Shown here: positions 9,778-21,700 of the stretch, one piece after another
How positions within the stretch are numbered: position 1 is the first letter of the stretch
How the letters are laid out: each line of letters begins with the position of its first letter
Origin: Candida dubliniensis CD36
Taxonomy: Eukaryota; Ascomycota; Pichiomycetes; Serinales; Debaryomycetaceae
Direction of reading: 5' to 3'
Length of the DNA: 64,000 bases
Assembly (NCBI RefSeq): GCF_000026945.1
Contig: NC_012861.1
Span: 310,001-374,000, forward strand
The notes under the pieces: generated by a model
Told to the model about the DNA's origin: nothing
What the model saw: the letters and a program-made list of their open reading frames with translations, nothing else
Databases searched by the model: none
Program-made: the position numbers and the translations under genes

Positions 9778-10683
9778 TATATGAAGTAAAATTTGTTTAA
9801 TATCGGGAAATGAAAAGGTTACTAACAAGTGGACACCAATAATAAAAAGGAATCAGATAATAATAACCAGTAAATGATATAATAGTTATTAGTTAGTTAG
9901 TTAGATAGTTGGAAGGATAACAGGAGTGGGACTCTTTAAAGTATTAGTTAAAGAGAAATGCAAATATATAAAAACAAAAAAGGATAAGTAGTAAAAATAA
10001 GAATTGAAAAGAAGATTGAAAAAATTTTCATGAAAAGAAACAAAAAAAAAAAAAAAGAAGAAGGAAAGGGAAAGTGACTTGATCTTATATATATATGTGT
10101 ATTATTATTATTATTAAGGTGGTTTGTATATATGCGAGTTTAGGTCTAGGTCTGTTACTATAATTAAAATACTGCTCCTCTCTCTTTTTCTGCTTGCTTT
10201 CTTTTTTTTCTGTTTTTGTTTCTGTTTCTGTCGCCTTCTAAATATTTGACACATAAAGTTACACAAACTGACTTAATACACGCACCACACACGCACCACA
10301 CACGCACGCACCACAGTGGAAAATCTTCTTTCTCTCTTTTTTTTTTTTTTTTGTTTGTGATTGCACGTTTTTTTTATTTTCCTGTTTTTCTTCTTCTGGT
10401 CTTCAATTTCCTTTCTCGGATTTTTTTATGTTTTTTTATGTTTTCTCCACCTTTATATTTTTATTACTCCCTTTCTACTACTCCTTTCTACTACTACTAC
10501 TACTACTCTTCCCCTTTCTTAACTGAACTAACAACAACAACAACAAGTCATACAACTCCTGTAACAATTCTACTGCAAATCCACAGTTTTCAATTTTTTT
10601 TTTTTTGGGGAGGGGTCTGTCATAATCAGGACAATTCCAACATTTTGATTTTTGGTCATGACAACTCCTTTTTCTCTTTTGTT

Positions 10684-10702
10684 CCGTTTAAACTTTAAAC
10701 GG
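10684..10702. promoter_or_regulatory. 19-bp palindrome of CCG-N13-CGG form
   Basis: CCGTTTAAACTTTAAACGG: two perfect 9-bp arms around one central base. Inverted CCG/CGG half-sites are the usual target layout of Zn2Cys6 dimers. A CACGTG follows at 10710-10715. It is about 1.0 kb upstream of the ECL1-like ATG. Function is inferred only. Confidence 0.35.
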
Positions 10703-11871
10703 GATTCCACACGTGCACTCTACATCCTCCTCCTCCTCCTCCACCTCCCCACGCCCCACGCCCCACCCCCCAACAACAACAACAACAACAACAACAACAT
10801 ATATATATATATCTAATTAACATTTACATTTACATTTCCATTCACATTCACATTCACATTCACATTCTCTTTTAATAAACTCACTTGTAGTTATTAACTA
10901 CTTTACCTTACCTTACGTTACTTGTCTGGTCAACGGCTAAAAAACTCTTGGTATCTAATTATTCATAAATTCCAATTCAACATTCAACATTCAACATTCA
11001 ACATTCCATTTTCACTCAACAACAACAATTAGGGTTAAAATATTTATCATACTATTCTATTCTATTCTTTTATATTCTATTCTCTTTCTTTCTTGCTTTA
11101 ATGTAGCCAACTATAAGAACTACACAAAATTAACGCCCTTATTTTAACAAAACAGTAGAAGTAGAAGTAGAAGATGAAGAAAAAAAAATTTTTTCTTCTT
11201 TCTCTCTTTCTCTCTCATTACTACTTGATACATACTTCTACTTACCTACTTACCTACTTACTTACACCTACTGATGACCACATAATTAAAGTAATTCAAC
11301 AAACTATATTTTATATCGTTTTTGTTAAAACACCTCAACAACAACAACAACAACAAATAACAAGTGTAGTAAAAGATCTCCTTATTTCTATCCTCCCCCC
11401 CCTTTCCTTTGCTTTATCGTTCCTTTCATTTCATTTTTTTATCCATTTTTATCGTTTGATGATTTTGCTTTGTGTGAAACAAAACAAAGCAAAAGCAAAA
11501 GCAAAAATAAAACAAAATCAACCCAGAAAACAAAGGATTTTTTTACTTTATGTCATTGGGGGAAAAAGCGGGACACGGAATTCATGGAAGGAATCTAACA
11601 AAGCCGCCACCACCACCTCCACCACCACCACCATTGCTACTACTCCTACAATTTATTGGATATATTATATGTATACTTTTAATTCTTTATGAGCTGTTTT
11701 ATTCGATGTTTTCCTTTTTTTTTATCCTATGTTATGTCCTTGTAACAATTCCTCTCTCTCTCTCTCTTTTTTAGAATATTCTGTTTTCATTCTTTCATTG
11801 TATACGGAAAACCTTACTTGAGGTGATATTATTATATAGATGATGATTCATTTACTAAGACGATGAGTAAA

Positions 11872-11872
11872 G

Positions 11873-11967
<95 letters not shown>
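11872..11967 (+). repeat. (GTT)32 microsatellite
   Basis: Thirty-two uninterrupted GTT units, 96 bp, intergenic. It is the longest perfect trinucleotide tract I saw in the window. Confidence 0.95.
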
Positions 11968-11968
<1 letters not shown>

Positions 11969-12582
11969 TTTTGCAGTATATATCGTCTACTCTAAATAAA
12001 GTGTGCAAAGATGATAGTAGTATGAGAGAATGAGAGAAAGAGAGAGAAAGATCACAGAATCAAATTTCATAATATAGACGGAAAAAGGAGATCAAACCCA
12101 ATAAACAACACTAACATTAACATTAACTGTGGTATATTTGGAGAATGTTTGAATCACTACTACTACTACTACTCTTTCCAAGAAAATACTAATATCAAAC
12201 TATAGTTAAGAATAATAATAATCTTTTTAATCCCAACAAAAATTGTTTCAAACAATAAAAAGAAAACTTTACAAACGTTTTATAAAAAATAAAAAAAAAA
12301 ACATCTGATCCTGATCCAAAACAACAACAACAACAACAACAGTTTATGTGTGAAAGATTTTTTCGCAATTGAAATTCTCAAACTTGAAAAAAAAAAAAGA
12401 AAGAAAAAAACGAAAAAAATCTTCCGAGAATTATTGAGAGAGATAGATAGAGAGAGAAAGTAAATATGCAAATGACAATGACAATGACAATAACAATAAC
12501 AATGACAGAAAGAAAGAAAGAAAGAAAAATTTTTTCATCTTATTCTATTTTTTAAGAGTGGTTTTTCTTTTACATAATATGA

Positions 12583-12616
<34 letters not shown>

Positions 12617-13709
12617 TTTTCAACCCTATCAATTTAACCAATCCTCAATCCAATCCTCAATCCAATATCACAGTTGATACAACAAGCTTGGTCAGATTTA
12701 TTAACTTCTTGGTTTCTTTTTTTGGTTTTTTTTTTTGGTTTTAATTGTAAATATATTCCTTATTATTATACAATGATAAAGCACTGTTTCATAATAGAAT
12801 AACCTCTTCTTTTTTTTTTTTAACTATTTCCATTTTCTATTGATTCTTGGTTGTAATGTACTTTACTCGCCTCAAATAGAGAAAATATGAAAAAAAAAAA
12901 GCGTTTTTTTCATCATCATCATTCTCCAAAATACAAAAAATAAGTTTTCTTTTCTTTTCTTTATTTTTTTTTTAAGGTTGAACAAGAAGAAGAAGAAGAA
13001 AAATAGGAGAAAATCCTTCGAGGTTATATGTTATGGGTTTTTAAGGTTCTTAAGGTTTTTAAGGTTTTTTTTTTGTTTTTACAAACGTGGGCTAGTCTTC
13101 TCTTCCTTCCCCCCCCCCGTGTCTCCTCCTGTACCACGATCAGACCAGACCAGACCAAACCAGACCAGAACGCCAAAAAAAAAAATAAAAAAAAAATAAT
13201 CATCGGTAAATCTATATTTTATCCCACATGGTATATTATAAATTAATTTGGCATCCACCACCACCACCACCATCAAATCATCATAAAATAGAAAATAGAA
13301 AATAGAAAATAGATGAATTAAAGGTGGGGGGTGGGCCTGTTCTCTCTCTCTCTCTCTCTCTCCCTTTCATTTATTAACCGAGGATTCTTTTTTTGCAAAA
13401 AAGAAGAAGAAGTTAGACAATTATATATAATGTATAATGGGAGAGGGGTGGGGAGGAGGAGAAGGGAATATCTTGCAGTAATTTAGTTGATTCATTTTGT
13501 TAATTATATGGAAACAATGAATTATCAAATAAATTATCAAAATATGACTTTGATTATTTTTATGTTTCTTTGGACTTACCATTTGAGAGAAAGAGAAAGA
13601 CAAAGACAAAGAGAAAGAGATGTATATTATATTGATTGATATTTTAAGAAATAAAAAAAAAAGGATGCTGTTGTTGTTGTTGTGGTTGTGGTTGTTGTTG
13701 TGGTTGTGG

Positions 13710-13742
<33 letters not shown>

Positions 13743-14687
13743 TTCCTTTCTGTGTTTTAATTTTTTTAAGATTTGCGTAATTTATACACCATAACGTATA
13801 ACTTCAATATAAAATAGAATATAGGTTAATTAACTATCTGGGACCAAATAAATATGTTTCCTTTTTTTTTTGGGGACATCTATTTAAGCAAGTTGTCAAT
13901 AATAAATTATTAAAAGCGGGAAACTGTTCTTAATCAAGAAAATTTTGCATTTTCATTTTGCAACTTTGTTTCGCAAAAAAAAAAAAAATTAGAGAAGTAG
14001 CAAACGCAAATGCAAATAGCAAATGCAAAATTTTTCACTATTTTTAATTTTAATTGTTCTAGAAATTTTTTAATTCTACATGAAATTCTTCAATTTTTTA
14101 TGTCTATCCAAATAGGTAACAACAACAACTATTATAACAACAACCAAATGTATATAGATATATATAATGACACGCCTGAAACAATCAAAAGAAATCTAAA
14201 ATGATCTACCATTATGTATTATTTAATTATTCTTTTTTCACATTCATTCATGAAATTCATGAAATTCTCAATAAATTCTGATATTACAAAATGAGATGAG
14301 ATGAAATTATTATTATTATTATCATAAGAGAGAGAGAGAGAAAGAGAGAAAGATTTTCAATATATTAACAATTGTTACTCTGATGTTGTTGTTGTGGTTG
14401 CTAAAAACACAAAATGAAAAAAATTTAGATTAATTGCTTTATTGTTTTGAACACACTCAACAAATTTCTTCCCAAACAAAAAAAATTTTCAAAATTTTTC
14501 ACACCAAATCGATCATATTGATATTGATATTGATATTGATATTGATTTAATTTCATTCATTCATTTAAAACAATGGAAAATTAATACCATCATCATTATT
14601 AATAAATATGGAACTTGTCATCTCATATTATCAAAATATTGTACAAAAAGATTAATCAGAATAAATTGTATTAGAAACTTTTCCAAT

Positions 14688-14734
14688 TTTGATTTTGCTT
14701 ACTCAATTATTATAAGTTAGTAAGCAAAATCAAA
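14688..14734. repeat. Perfect 16-bp inverted repeat with 15-nt loop
   Basis: Left arm 14688-14703 (TTTGATTTTGCTTACT), loop 14704-14718, right arm 14719-14734. All 16 positions pair. It lies in the ORF-free region; it could be a cruciform, an RNA hairpin or a relic of a small inverted-repeat element. Confidence 0.8.
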
Positions 14735-16881
14735 TTTTTCATTAATTTGTTTAAAGGTCTATTACTATTACTACTACTACTATTACTACTAGTTGTGTTT
14801 GTTTGCTTTATCATTATAGCAATCAATGAAATGTTTCATATTATTTGTGAAACCCAATTTGCTTCTTATGATAAATAATTTGGATTAATTGTTGTTTTTG
14901 CAAAAAAAAAAGAAAAAAAAAAAAGAAAAAAAACCCAATTAGAGTGTCTAGTCTAGTAATCATTATAAAAAATAATAGCCAAATATTGTTTGTTACGCGA
15001 CCAATTTTTACGAATTCTACGAAATCAAATGCAATTCTAATGATTAAAAAAAGAAAAAAATGAAAAAATGAAAAAAATGAAAGAACAATTTTCAGAAGAA
15101 GATGTACGTACACACGTACGAATGTATGTATGTATTTAATCTAATTTTTTTTTCTTAATTGTTGTTGTTGTTGTTGTTGTTGCTCTGAAGTTTAGTTCAT
15201 TATTATTATGCTTATGCATTTTAAAATCTGAGTAATATCAGAAGCTGTCTCTGTCCATTCCATTCTCTTTTTTTTTTTTTTGCTGCTGCTGGTGCTACTA
15301 CTGCTTGTCGGATAAAAATACTGAAAAATCGCATTGTTCCCGAAAACGGACATTAATTACCACCACCACACTCATTATTGTTGTTGCTGCTACCAAATGA
15401 GAATATATAAGTTTGTTTCCACCTCTCTAATCCGTAATTCCTGAAAAAATGATCAAATGCGATCATTATTTTTTTTTTTTTTTTTTTTTTTATCAATTAG
15501 ATCAGTAAAGTTCTTACATGATTTGAAAAAAATTTTTCTTACTTTCTTTCTTTCTTTGTTTGTTTCTTTGTTTTACAATTAGTTTTCAACTAAATTTGAT
15601 TATTGTTTTTTTTTTTTTTCAAATTATGTCACCCATGTTGCAGCAGCAGCAACAGTAGCAACCGCAGAAACAGCATTAAAATAACAATAAAAAAAAAAAA
15701 AAAAAGAAGAGATAAAATAGTACGGTCTTGAATATGACATAATTATTGTTTATTGAGAAGGGTGAATATCAATGTTAAACTAAGCTGCTTGCTGTCTTTC
15801 TTTAATTCTCCCTATGGCAATAAACTATTTAGAAATGGAAAAATGTGGAATAATTTTTATATCATTCCTGTTTCGAAACACCTTAAAGATATATGTATAC
15901 TCAAAATGGGGGAGGGATCCTATTAGTGGTACTTTGGGTTTTAATTTATTGGGCATTCATTTTGGTTAGGTAGTTTTTTTGTGGGGTGGTGTGTGGGGGT
16001 GGCGTGGGGAGAGACTGGGACTAAGAAACATAAACCGCACAACAATTGAGAAGTCAAAAATCTGATTCTACTTTTTTTTTGTTTAACCCAACAGATTCTA
16101 ATTCAATACCATGGAACAAAAAAAAAAAATGTGTGTGTGTGTGTGTGGGTGGGTGGACCTGTTTTATTATTATCTGATTTACTATTCTAATGTTTTAATC
16201 TAAGTTTATCACAAGAGTAGAGTATGGGGGGGAGGGAGGTGGGGGTAAAAGAAAGTAATTCTGTATTGGTTGGAATGAATGACTATTATTATTATTTACA
16301 TTAATTGAAGGTGGTGTTTTTTTTTTTTGTTCTTTTTTGCAATCCAACTTGGTCTGTACGCAAATCTCTCTCTGCCGTCTAAAGAAGAATAAAAAGAAGA
16401 AGAAGTTGGGGATATGATTTTTATTGTTCTTTTTAATTGAATATTTCAACTGTATTCCACTTTTTCCAACAATCCTCTCCCTTATTAACTACTTTTTTTT
16501 TTTCGATCTTGATTTATTAACTCTATATATCAAAAACAACTAGAAACCTGTAAATTTAGTACGGAAATACAACCATTATTATATAATTCTAGATCATCAA
16601 TCCTTGAAATGAAAGGTTTCAATTAGTATAGTTTGATTTAGTGGTGCTGCTGCTGGTCCAGTAGTAAGTAAGTAAGTTAATTTTTTTTTTTACTCTTTTT
16701 ACTCTTGGTTGCATAAACAATTATTTTATCATATATTATTGGGTTGATCTACAAATTTATGAAACTTCCCTCTTTCCCCCCTCTTGTGATTGTAATTCAC
16801 AAGATTTTAAAAAATTGGTTACCCATTTGTCCGAATTGTGGAGATTTTCTCCAACATTTTAATTTTGGTGAATGTGATGGT

Positions 16882-16929
<48 letters not shown>
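16882..16929 (+). repeat. (GTA)16 microsatellite
   Basis: Sixteen uninterrupted GTA units in intergenic DNA. It creates a poly-Val stretch in an open frame at 16744-16977 that I do not accept as a gene. Confidence 0.9.
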
Positions 16930-16930
<1 letters not shown>

Positions 16931-17760
16931 CAGTTAAAAGTTCATCTATTTATGTTCCTTATTTGAAAAGGAGGTGAAGGTTACCTGTCTCTACCCTTCT
17001 TGTTGGATAATTGGGTGAGTAATATCTTCACTTATTGTGTAAACATAAATAGTAATGGATCACATAATAATAACTCATCCTCTTTTTTTTTTTTTTTTTT
17101 TTATTATCTGATTTCATATGTACGTAAAACCTTTTTTTTTTTTCTTTTCGGTACTACTAACAGTAGAATAGATTTAAATAATTAATTCTTTATAATTATT
17201 TACATTTAAAAGGGTTAGATCATTGAAAATGAATGATGTTTTGTAATTCTGTCTCTTTTGTGGGCAATTTAAGTTTAAGTTTTCTTCCCTTCCCTTCCCT
17301 TCCCTTCCTCAAAAGTTTAAACAAACTATATATGTTAAATGGATTTAGGAAATTATAAAAAGTAGTCAAATTAATAAACTGATATTGGGTATTTTTTTAA
17401 AAAAAATAGATAAACAATCATCAATCAAAGATTAACTCTAAATATGTTCTATTTTGTTATCAATTCTTCTTTTTGACTATATAAGCATAGATAATATCAA
17501 TCACATATCACATATTATATATTATGTATTATGTATTTGGAATTTGGAATTGATTTGAAACGTTAGTTCACACATCTTTAAAAGAATCCCCTAATTGGTA
17601 ACAAAAAGTAAATAAATTTCAAAACAAAACAAAACAACAAAACATCCATCCATCCAAGACATCCATTCAAGACATCTAATTCCATTCTCTCATTATAATT
17701 CAAATCTGAAAGTATTATCATTATGCAGTCCACCCCCGTCGCCCCCCCTCTCCTCCATTA

Positions 17761-18163
17761 CTAAACATTTTTATATTCATATTTTAATTCATTCAATTGT
17801 TGAACCAGTTCATCCATATGTTTATACCAATATAAAAATAACCATGGCATTAAAATATTAAATCCAGGTAATATCATAAATAATATCCCTCGATATTGAT
17901 CAATAACATTAGGTAATGGTAATGGTAATGGTAATGGTAATGGTAATGACAATGTATTCGTTATTATGGTCAAGTATCCATTATAAATTAATTGTAATGT
18001 GATTAATCTATTGATCCATTTAATCCATATGATTAAACGTTTCAGAAAACTATGACTGTTGTTACTATTGGTTCCAAATTTAACATTAATAATATTTAAA
18101 CAAATCAGAAGAATCAATAAAATATATTGTAATTGTTGATCAAGATGATTTTTCTTCTTCGTC

Positions 18164-18195
<32 letters not shown>

Positions 18196-18489
18196 GGTTG
18201 GATTACTTGTACGTTTTGTTTTAGCCATGGTTAATGATAATGATAAAATCAAAATAATTTGTAAAATATATAAATAAATAAGATATTTCATTGATTTTTT
18301 ATAATTGATTTGATTAGTTATTGTCAATTGATCAATTAAATTGATTTGATCATCAATATCAATCAAATCAATGTTGTGAATGGATTTGGTGGAAGATGTT
18401 GATGTTGATGTTGATGTTGATGTTGATTCATGGATTAATGATTTGTCAAATTTCCGTAATCTTGAAGTAGTAGTAGTAATAGCAGTCAT
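17761..18489 (-). CDS. Small multi-pass membrane protein of unknown function
   Basis: 242 residues from the ATG at 18489. A Ser/Thr-rich N-terminus (four TS repeats) precedes about four hydrophobic segments: YLIYLYILQIILILSLSL, LQYILLILLICLNIINV, a long one around LIIWIKWINRLITLQLI, and ILFMILPGFNILMPWLFLYWY, followed by a charged C-terminal tail. A poly-Asn run and a PLPLPLPLP stretch interrupt the loops. There is no signal peptide, so an ER or other endomembrane protein is likely. I do not recognise the family. The frame stays open upstream but without an ATG and into the tRNA gene, so the shorter start is chosen. It starts 154 bp downstream of the tRNA gene on the same strand. Confidence 0.6.
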
Positions 18490-18621
18490 CTCATAATTCG
18501 TGAAGAGTAACAAGTTATTGTTGGTTAATATAATAATAAAAAAAAAAAAAAATAAATGATCAAAATGAACAAATAGGCAAAGAGGAAGAGGGGAAGGGAG
18601 GAAGGGAATAAGAAGGGTGGG

Positions 18622-18639
18622 AAAAAAAAAAAATAAAAA
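18622..18639 (-). terminator. Pol III terminator of tRNA-Leu
   Basis: On the minus strand, T5 then A then T12 begins four bases after the tRNA discriminator base. This is the standard RNA polymerase III stop. Confidence 0.8.
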
Positions 18640-18642
18640 TAA

Positions 18643-18762
18643 TGACACCAAGGAGATTCGAACTCCTGCATCTTACGATAGTAGAAAACCCCCTGTTAGA
18701 ACAGAAGAAGAAAAGTTACTTTTCTTGAGTCTACCGCCTTAGACCAACTCGGCCATAGTGCC
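18643..18762 (-). tRNA. tRNA-Leu(CAA) with a 37-nt intron
   Basis: Exons 18724-18762 and 18643-18686, intron 18687-18723 (one base 3' of the anticodon). The acceptor stem pairs 7 bp (two of them G-U), the anticodon stem GTAGA/TCTAC pairs 5 bp, the anticodon is CAA with T33 before it, the long variable arm reads ATCGTAAGAT and the T loop TTCGAAT. Discriminator base is A. The mature tRNA is 83 nt, class II. T33 and the CAA anticodon exclude the CTG-decoding serine tRNA of this clade. Yeast tRNA-Leu(CAA) also carries an intron at this site. Confidence 0.93.
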
Positions 18763-21700
18763 ATTTGATGTCAATTTAAATTTCTCACATTTATAAACAA
18801 AATAAAACCAATATAATTTGATTGGTATATATTTTAATATTTAATATTAAATAACTTTATATTACTAGAATATCAATAATTTGATAATTATAAAAGTCAA
18901 GAGTAATAATATAAAATTTATAAAAATACAAATCATCTTATATGACTATCGAAAAAGTCATGGAGTTAATTACTACAACTTAAATAAAATTTTGTGGTCA
19001 TATTTGAACCAAAAAAACATGAAAAACATGAAAAACATACAAAACAAATTCCAAGATATCTCTTATCATGGAGTATTACTTCACTTATTGTTGATATGGT
19101 TATGAGTATCACTACTAGTATTATTTCGTATATGCAAATGATCTCTTGACGATAATAATAATAATGAGAATCATGATCACGATGATCACTGATTCGTGGT
19201 TGGTGGTGGTGGTGGTGATGGGTGATAATATTCGCTTAAAATTTCGCTTCAACTCAAAAATCTATAATAATAATAATAATAATGGTCTCAAGTGGTCTCG
19301 ACTGAACGATTCAGATACATTCCAAGTTGTGACAAATAGAATACATTGACGGATTTGATTTAATTGTTGTATATTTGATTCCCCAACATATACAGCACAA
19401 TAAACATCATCCATCATCCATCCATCATTATTATCAGCTCCTTCTATTTTGTCATTCTCTTGCAGAATTCTGAAAACAAAAAAGCAAGAAATCAAGACAA
19501 GACAAGAGAAGAGAAGGCAAGAGAAGACAAGACAAGAGAAAAGAGAGGAACATAACCAATGCCACAAGTGATCATTCTGGTTTAAACATTCTTTAGGTCC
19601 AAATTTTTTTCAACCAAAACGAACTAATTTCCGTTTTATCAATCAAAATTTATATAACAGTATAAAATTGACTAGATCTATATTAAAAATAGCAATATCA
19701 AATCTAACAAAAAGAAGAAGAAGAAGAAATCCAAAAAGGGTCTAGAATTGAGAAATTTGAAGAATCGATTCGGCAAAATGTCTCTCTGTCTCTCTGTGTC
19801 TCACCATTTCTTTATTTATGCAATCGCCTCACAAAAAAAAGAACAATGCAGGAATTGTATAATTTTCTAAATTTGGACAACTTTACCAGTTTTGTGTAAT
19901 AAAGCTTGTTTGGAGATATTTTTTATCATCTAATCAAGACGACATTATATTCTCATTAATACCGGTGGTGGTGGTGGTGGTGATCGCTGCAAGTTGTCGC
20001 CATACAAAGCAGACTATCAATTTGGTAATAATGACCAACTGCTACTACACAGCCAATCTTCCTTCCTCCTTTCGTTTTTTTTTTTATTTTTTTTTTACCT
20101 TATTTGAGCCTTGTTATGGATCCTTGTGAATTGGATTTTGAAAAGAGAATTGAGCAATGAATGAATGAATAAGTAATGAGAGGGAGTACAAGAAATCTAT
20201 ACATTAATGGAATAATAACAACAACAAGCTTTTAAACAATTACCAATTAATGTTACACCCTCATTATTGATTAAACAATAACAAAATTGAAAAAAAAAAA
20301 AAAAAAGTTAATTTGTTAATTAGCTTTTGCTAATGATGAAGAAGAGCATATCTTATTAAACTCTAGGTTATGGTTTAGTCAAAGTGGATTTCAATATTCC
20401 TTTGATTCTCCACCTCTCCTCTTGGCTCTCTTGATGCAACAACAACAACAAGGGTCTTCGTTTCCCCCCCTCCCGGTTAGTTGTCCTCTTCCCAACATCT
20501 GATCCTTCTTGTCAAAGAGTTTGAGAAGAAATGAGAAGGCGGTGGTCGATACCGAGGAATACGACAAACAATAGAAACCAATAGAGAAAGAAAAGAAGAT
20601 ATAGCCGATATCGTGTTGACAACTTAGAATCTTGTACTATGAGGCGGGGGCGGCGATGGTGGTGGTGGTGGTGGTGGCGGCAACCAACTTTACATATGAT
20701 AATAAAACATAACAACAACAAAAGTAGAAGAACTTCTTCTGGTGTGTAAGTTTCTAACTTGGCTTAATTATTTTAATGAAACTCATTACTGACCCTTAGA
20801 CGATGAAAATTGATAAAGATAGAGCCAGATAAAGAAGAATGATAGTAGTACTAGAAGAAGAAGAAGAAAGACAAACTAAAAATATGATTATTAGGGCTTA
20901 GACAATCAAACTTGATAAAATGAAATGTCACAACACCATTTCAGTATAATTTAAGTAGAAAGGAATCGATTATATAGATCATAACCCAAAAGAATGTACC
21001 GGTTAAATTGATTATTGGCCATTGTTGTTGTAATATTATCGGCTCACTTATAAATGCCACCCATTATGAATGTTGAAGAAGAAGAAGAAGAAGATCAATT
21101 AAGTAAGTTAGTTAGTGTTAATATGGGTAGATTACTATATTTGGATATTAAACTAAACAAGAAAGAAAGAAAAAAAGAACGAAAGAAAGGTTTTAATTCT
21201 TATGCAAGAATGTTTCAAGTTGAAATGTTGAAAAAGCGCGACAGTAAAAAAAAAAAAAAGAAGAAGACATTGTAGTAAGTAAGTAATTGAATTTGGAAGG
21301 AGAACGCCCTTTTTCTAATTCTTTTGCCTTTTGTGTTTGTTAATTATTCTTTTGTACTATTTTGTCGTTACATCACCACGTATTAAACAAACAACCACAT
21401 TGTACAAAAAAATGTACTATAACGTGGCATGAACAAAAGAGTGAAAATGTCGTCCCTTCTCTTGGACGTCTAGGATTCTATTTCTTTTGCATCTTAATTA
21501 TCTTGTTCATGATCATTAATTCCCAGTTCACAAGATACCAAGAACCTGGTTAGCTCAACACACAATATTAATACAACCACTACCCAGCCAGAAGTTTTAG
21601 AACATACGGTAACTTGTTTTGTCTGTATTTTGGGCCAAATCCCTGTACTTTCCCAAATCGAAATTGAAAAGATAGATTAGAGAATGAATAGTTTAAAGAT

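Larger units (their letters stand above)
9651..17760. other. 8.1-kb ORF-poor, microsatellite-rich region
   Basis: No credible gene on either strand; open frames at 10216-10698 and 11174-11692 are translations of simple repeats. Notable contents: a palindrome CCG-N13-CGG (10684-10702), CACGTG at 10710, CATTCA and AACATTC repeats (about 10831-11004), GTT x32 (11872-11967), GTT/GTG repeats (about 13668-13741), a spaced 14-bp inverted repeat (13939-14034), a perfect 16-bp hairpin (14688-14734) and GTA x16 (16882-16929). It lies upstream of the ECL1-like gene and downstream of the membrane-protein gene. Long promoter, long leader, non-coding RNA or a regional chromosomal element are all possible. 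Confidence 0.5.

Noticed and set aside
10216..10698. 160-codon open frame
   Set aside because: No ATG at its start, and Phe/Tyr/Ser runs come from T-rich repeats.
11174..11692. 172-codon ATG frame in the 8.1-kb gap
   Set aside because: Built from simple repeats (CAA, ACC, TACT); no domain and no coding-like composition.
9651..17760. Centromere
   Set aside because: Only the lack of genes supports it; the sequence alone cannot show CENP-A chromatin, and my memory of this region does not place a centromere here.
18490..18651. N-terminal extension of the membrane-protein gene
   Set aside because: It begins at a non-ATG codon and overlaps the tRNA 3' end and its terminator.
21054..21275. 73-codon ATG frame upstream of MSB2
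   Set aside because: GAA and AAAG repeats give Glu/Lys runs; no conserved feature seen. A leader uORF role cannot be excluded.
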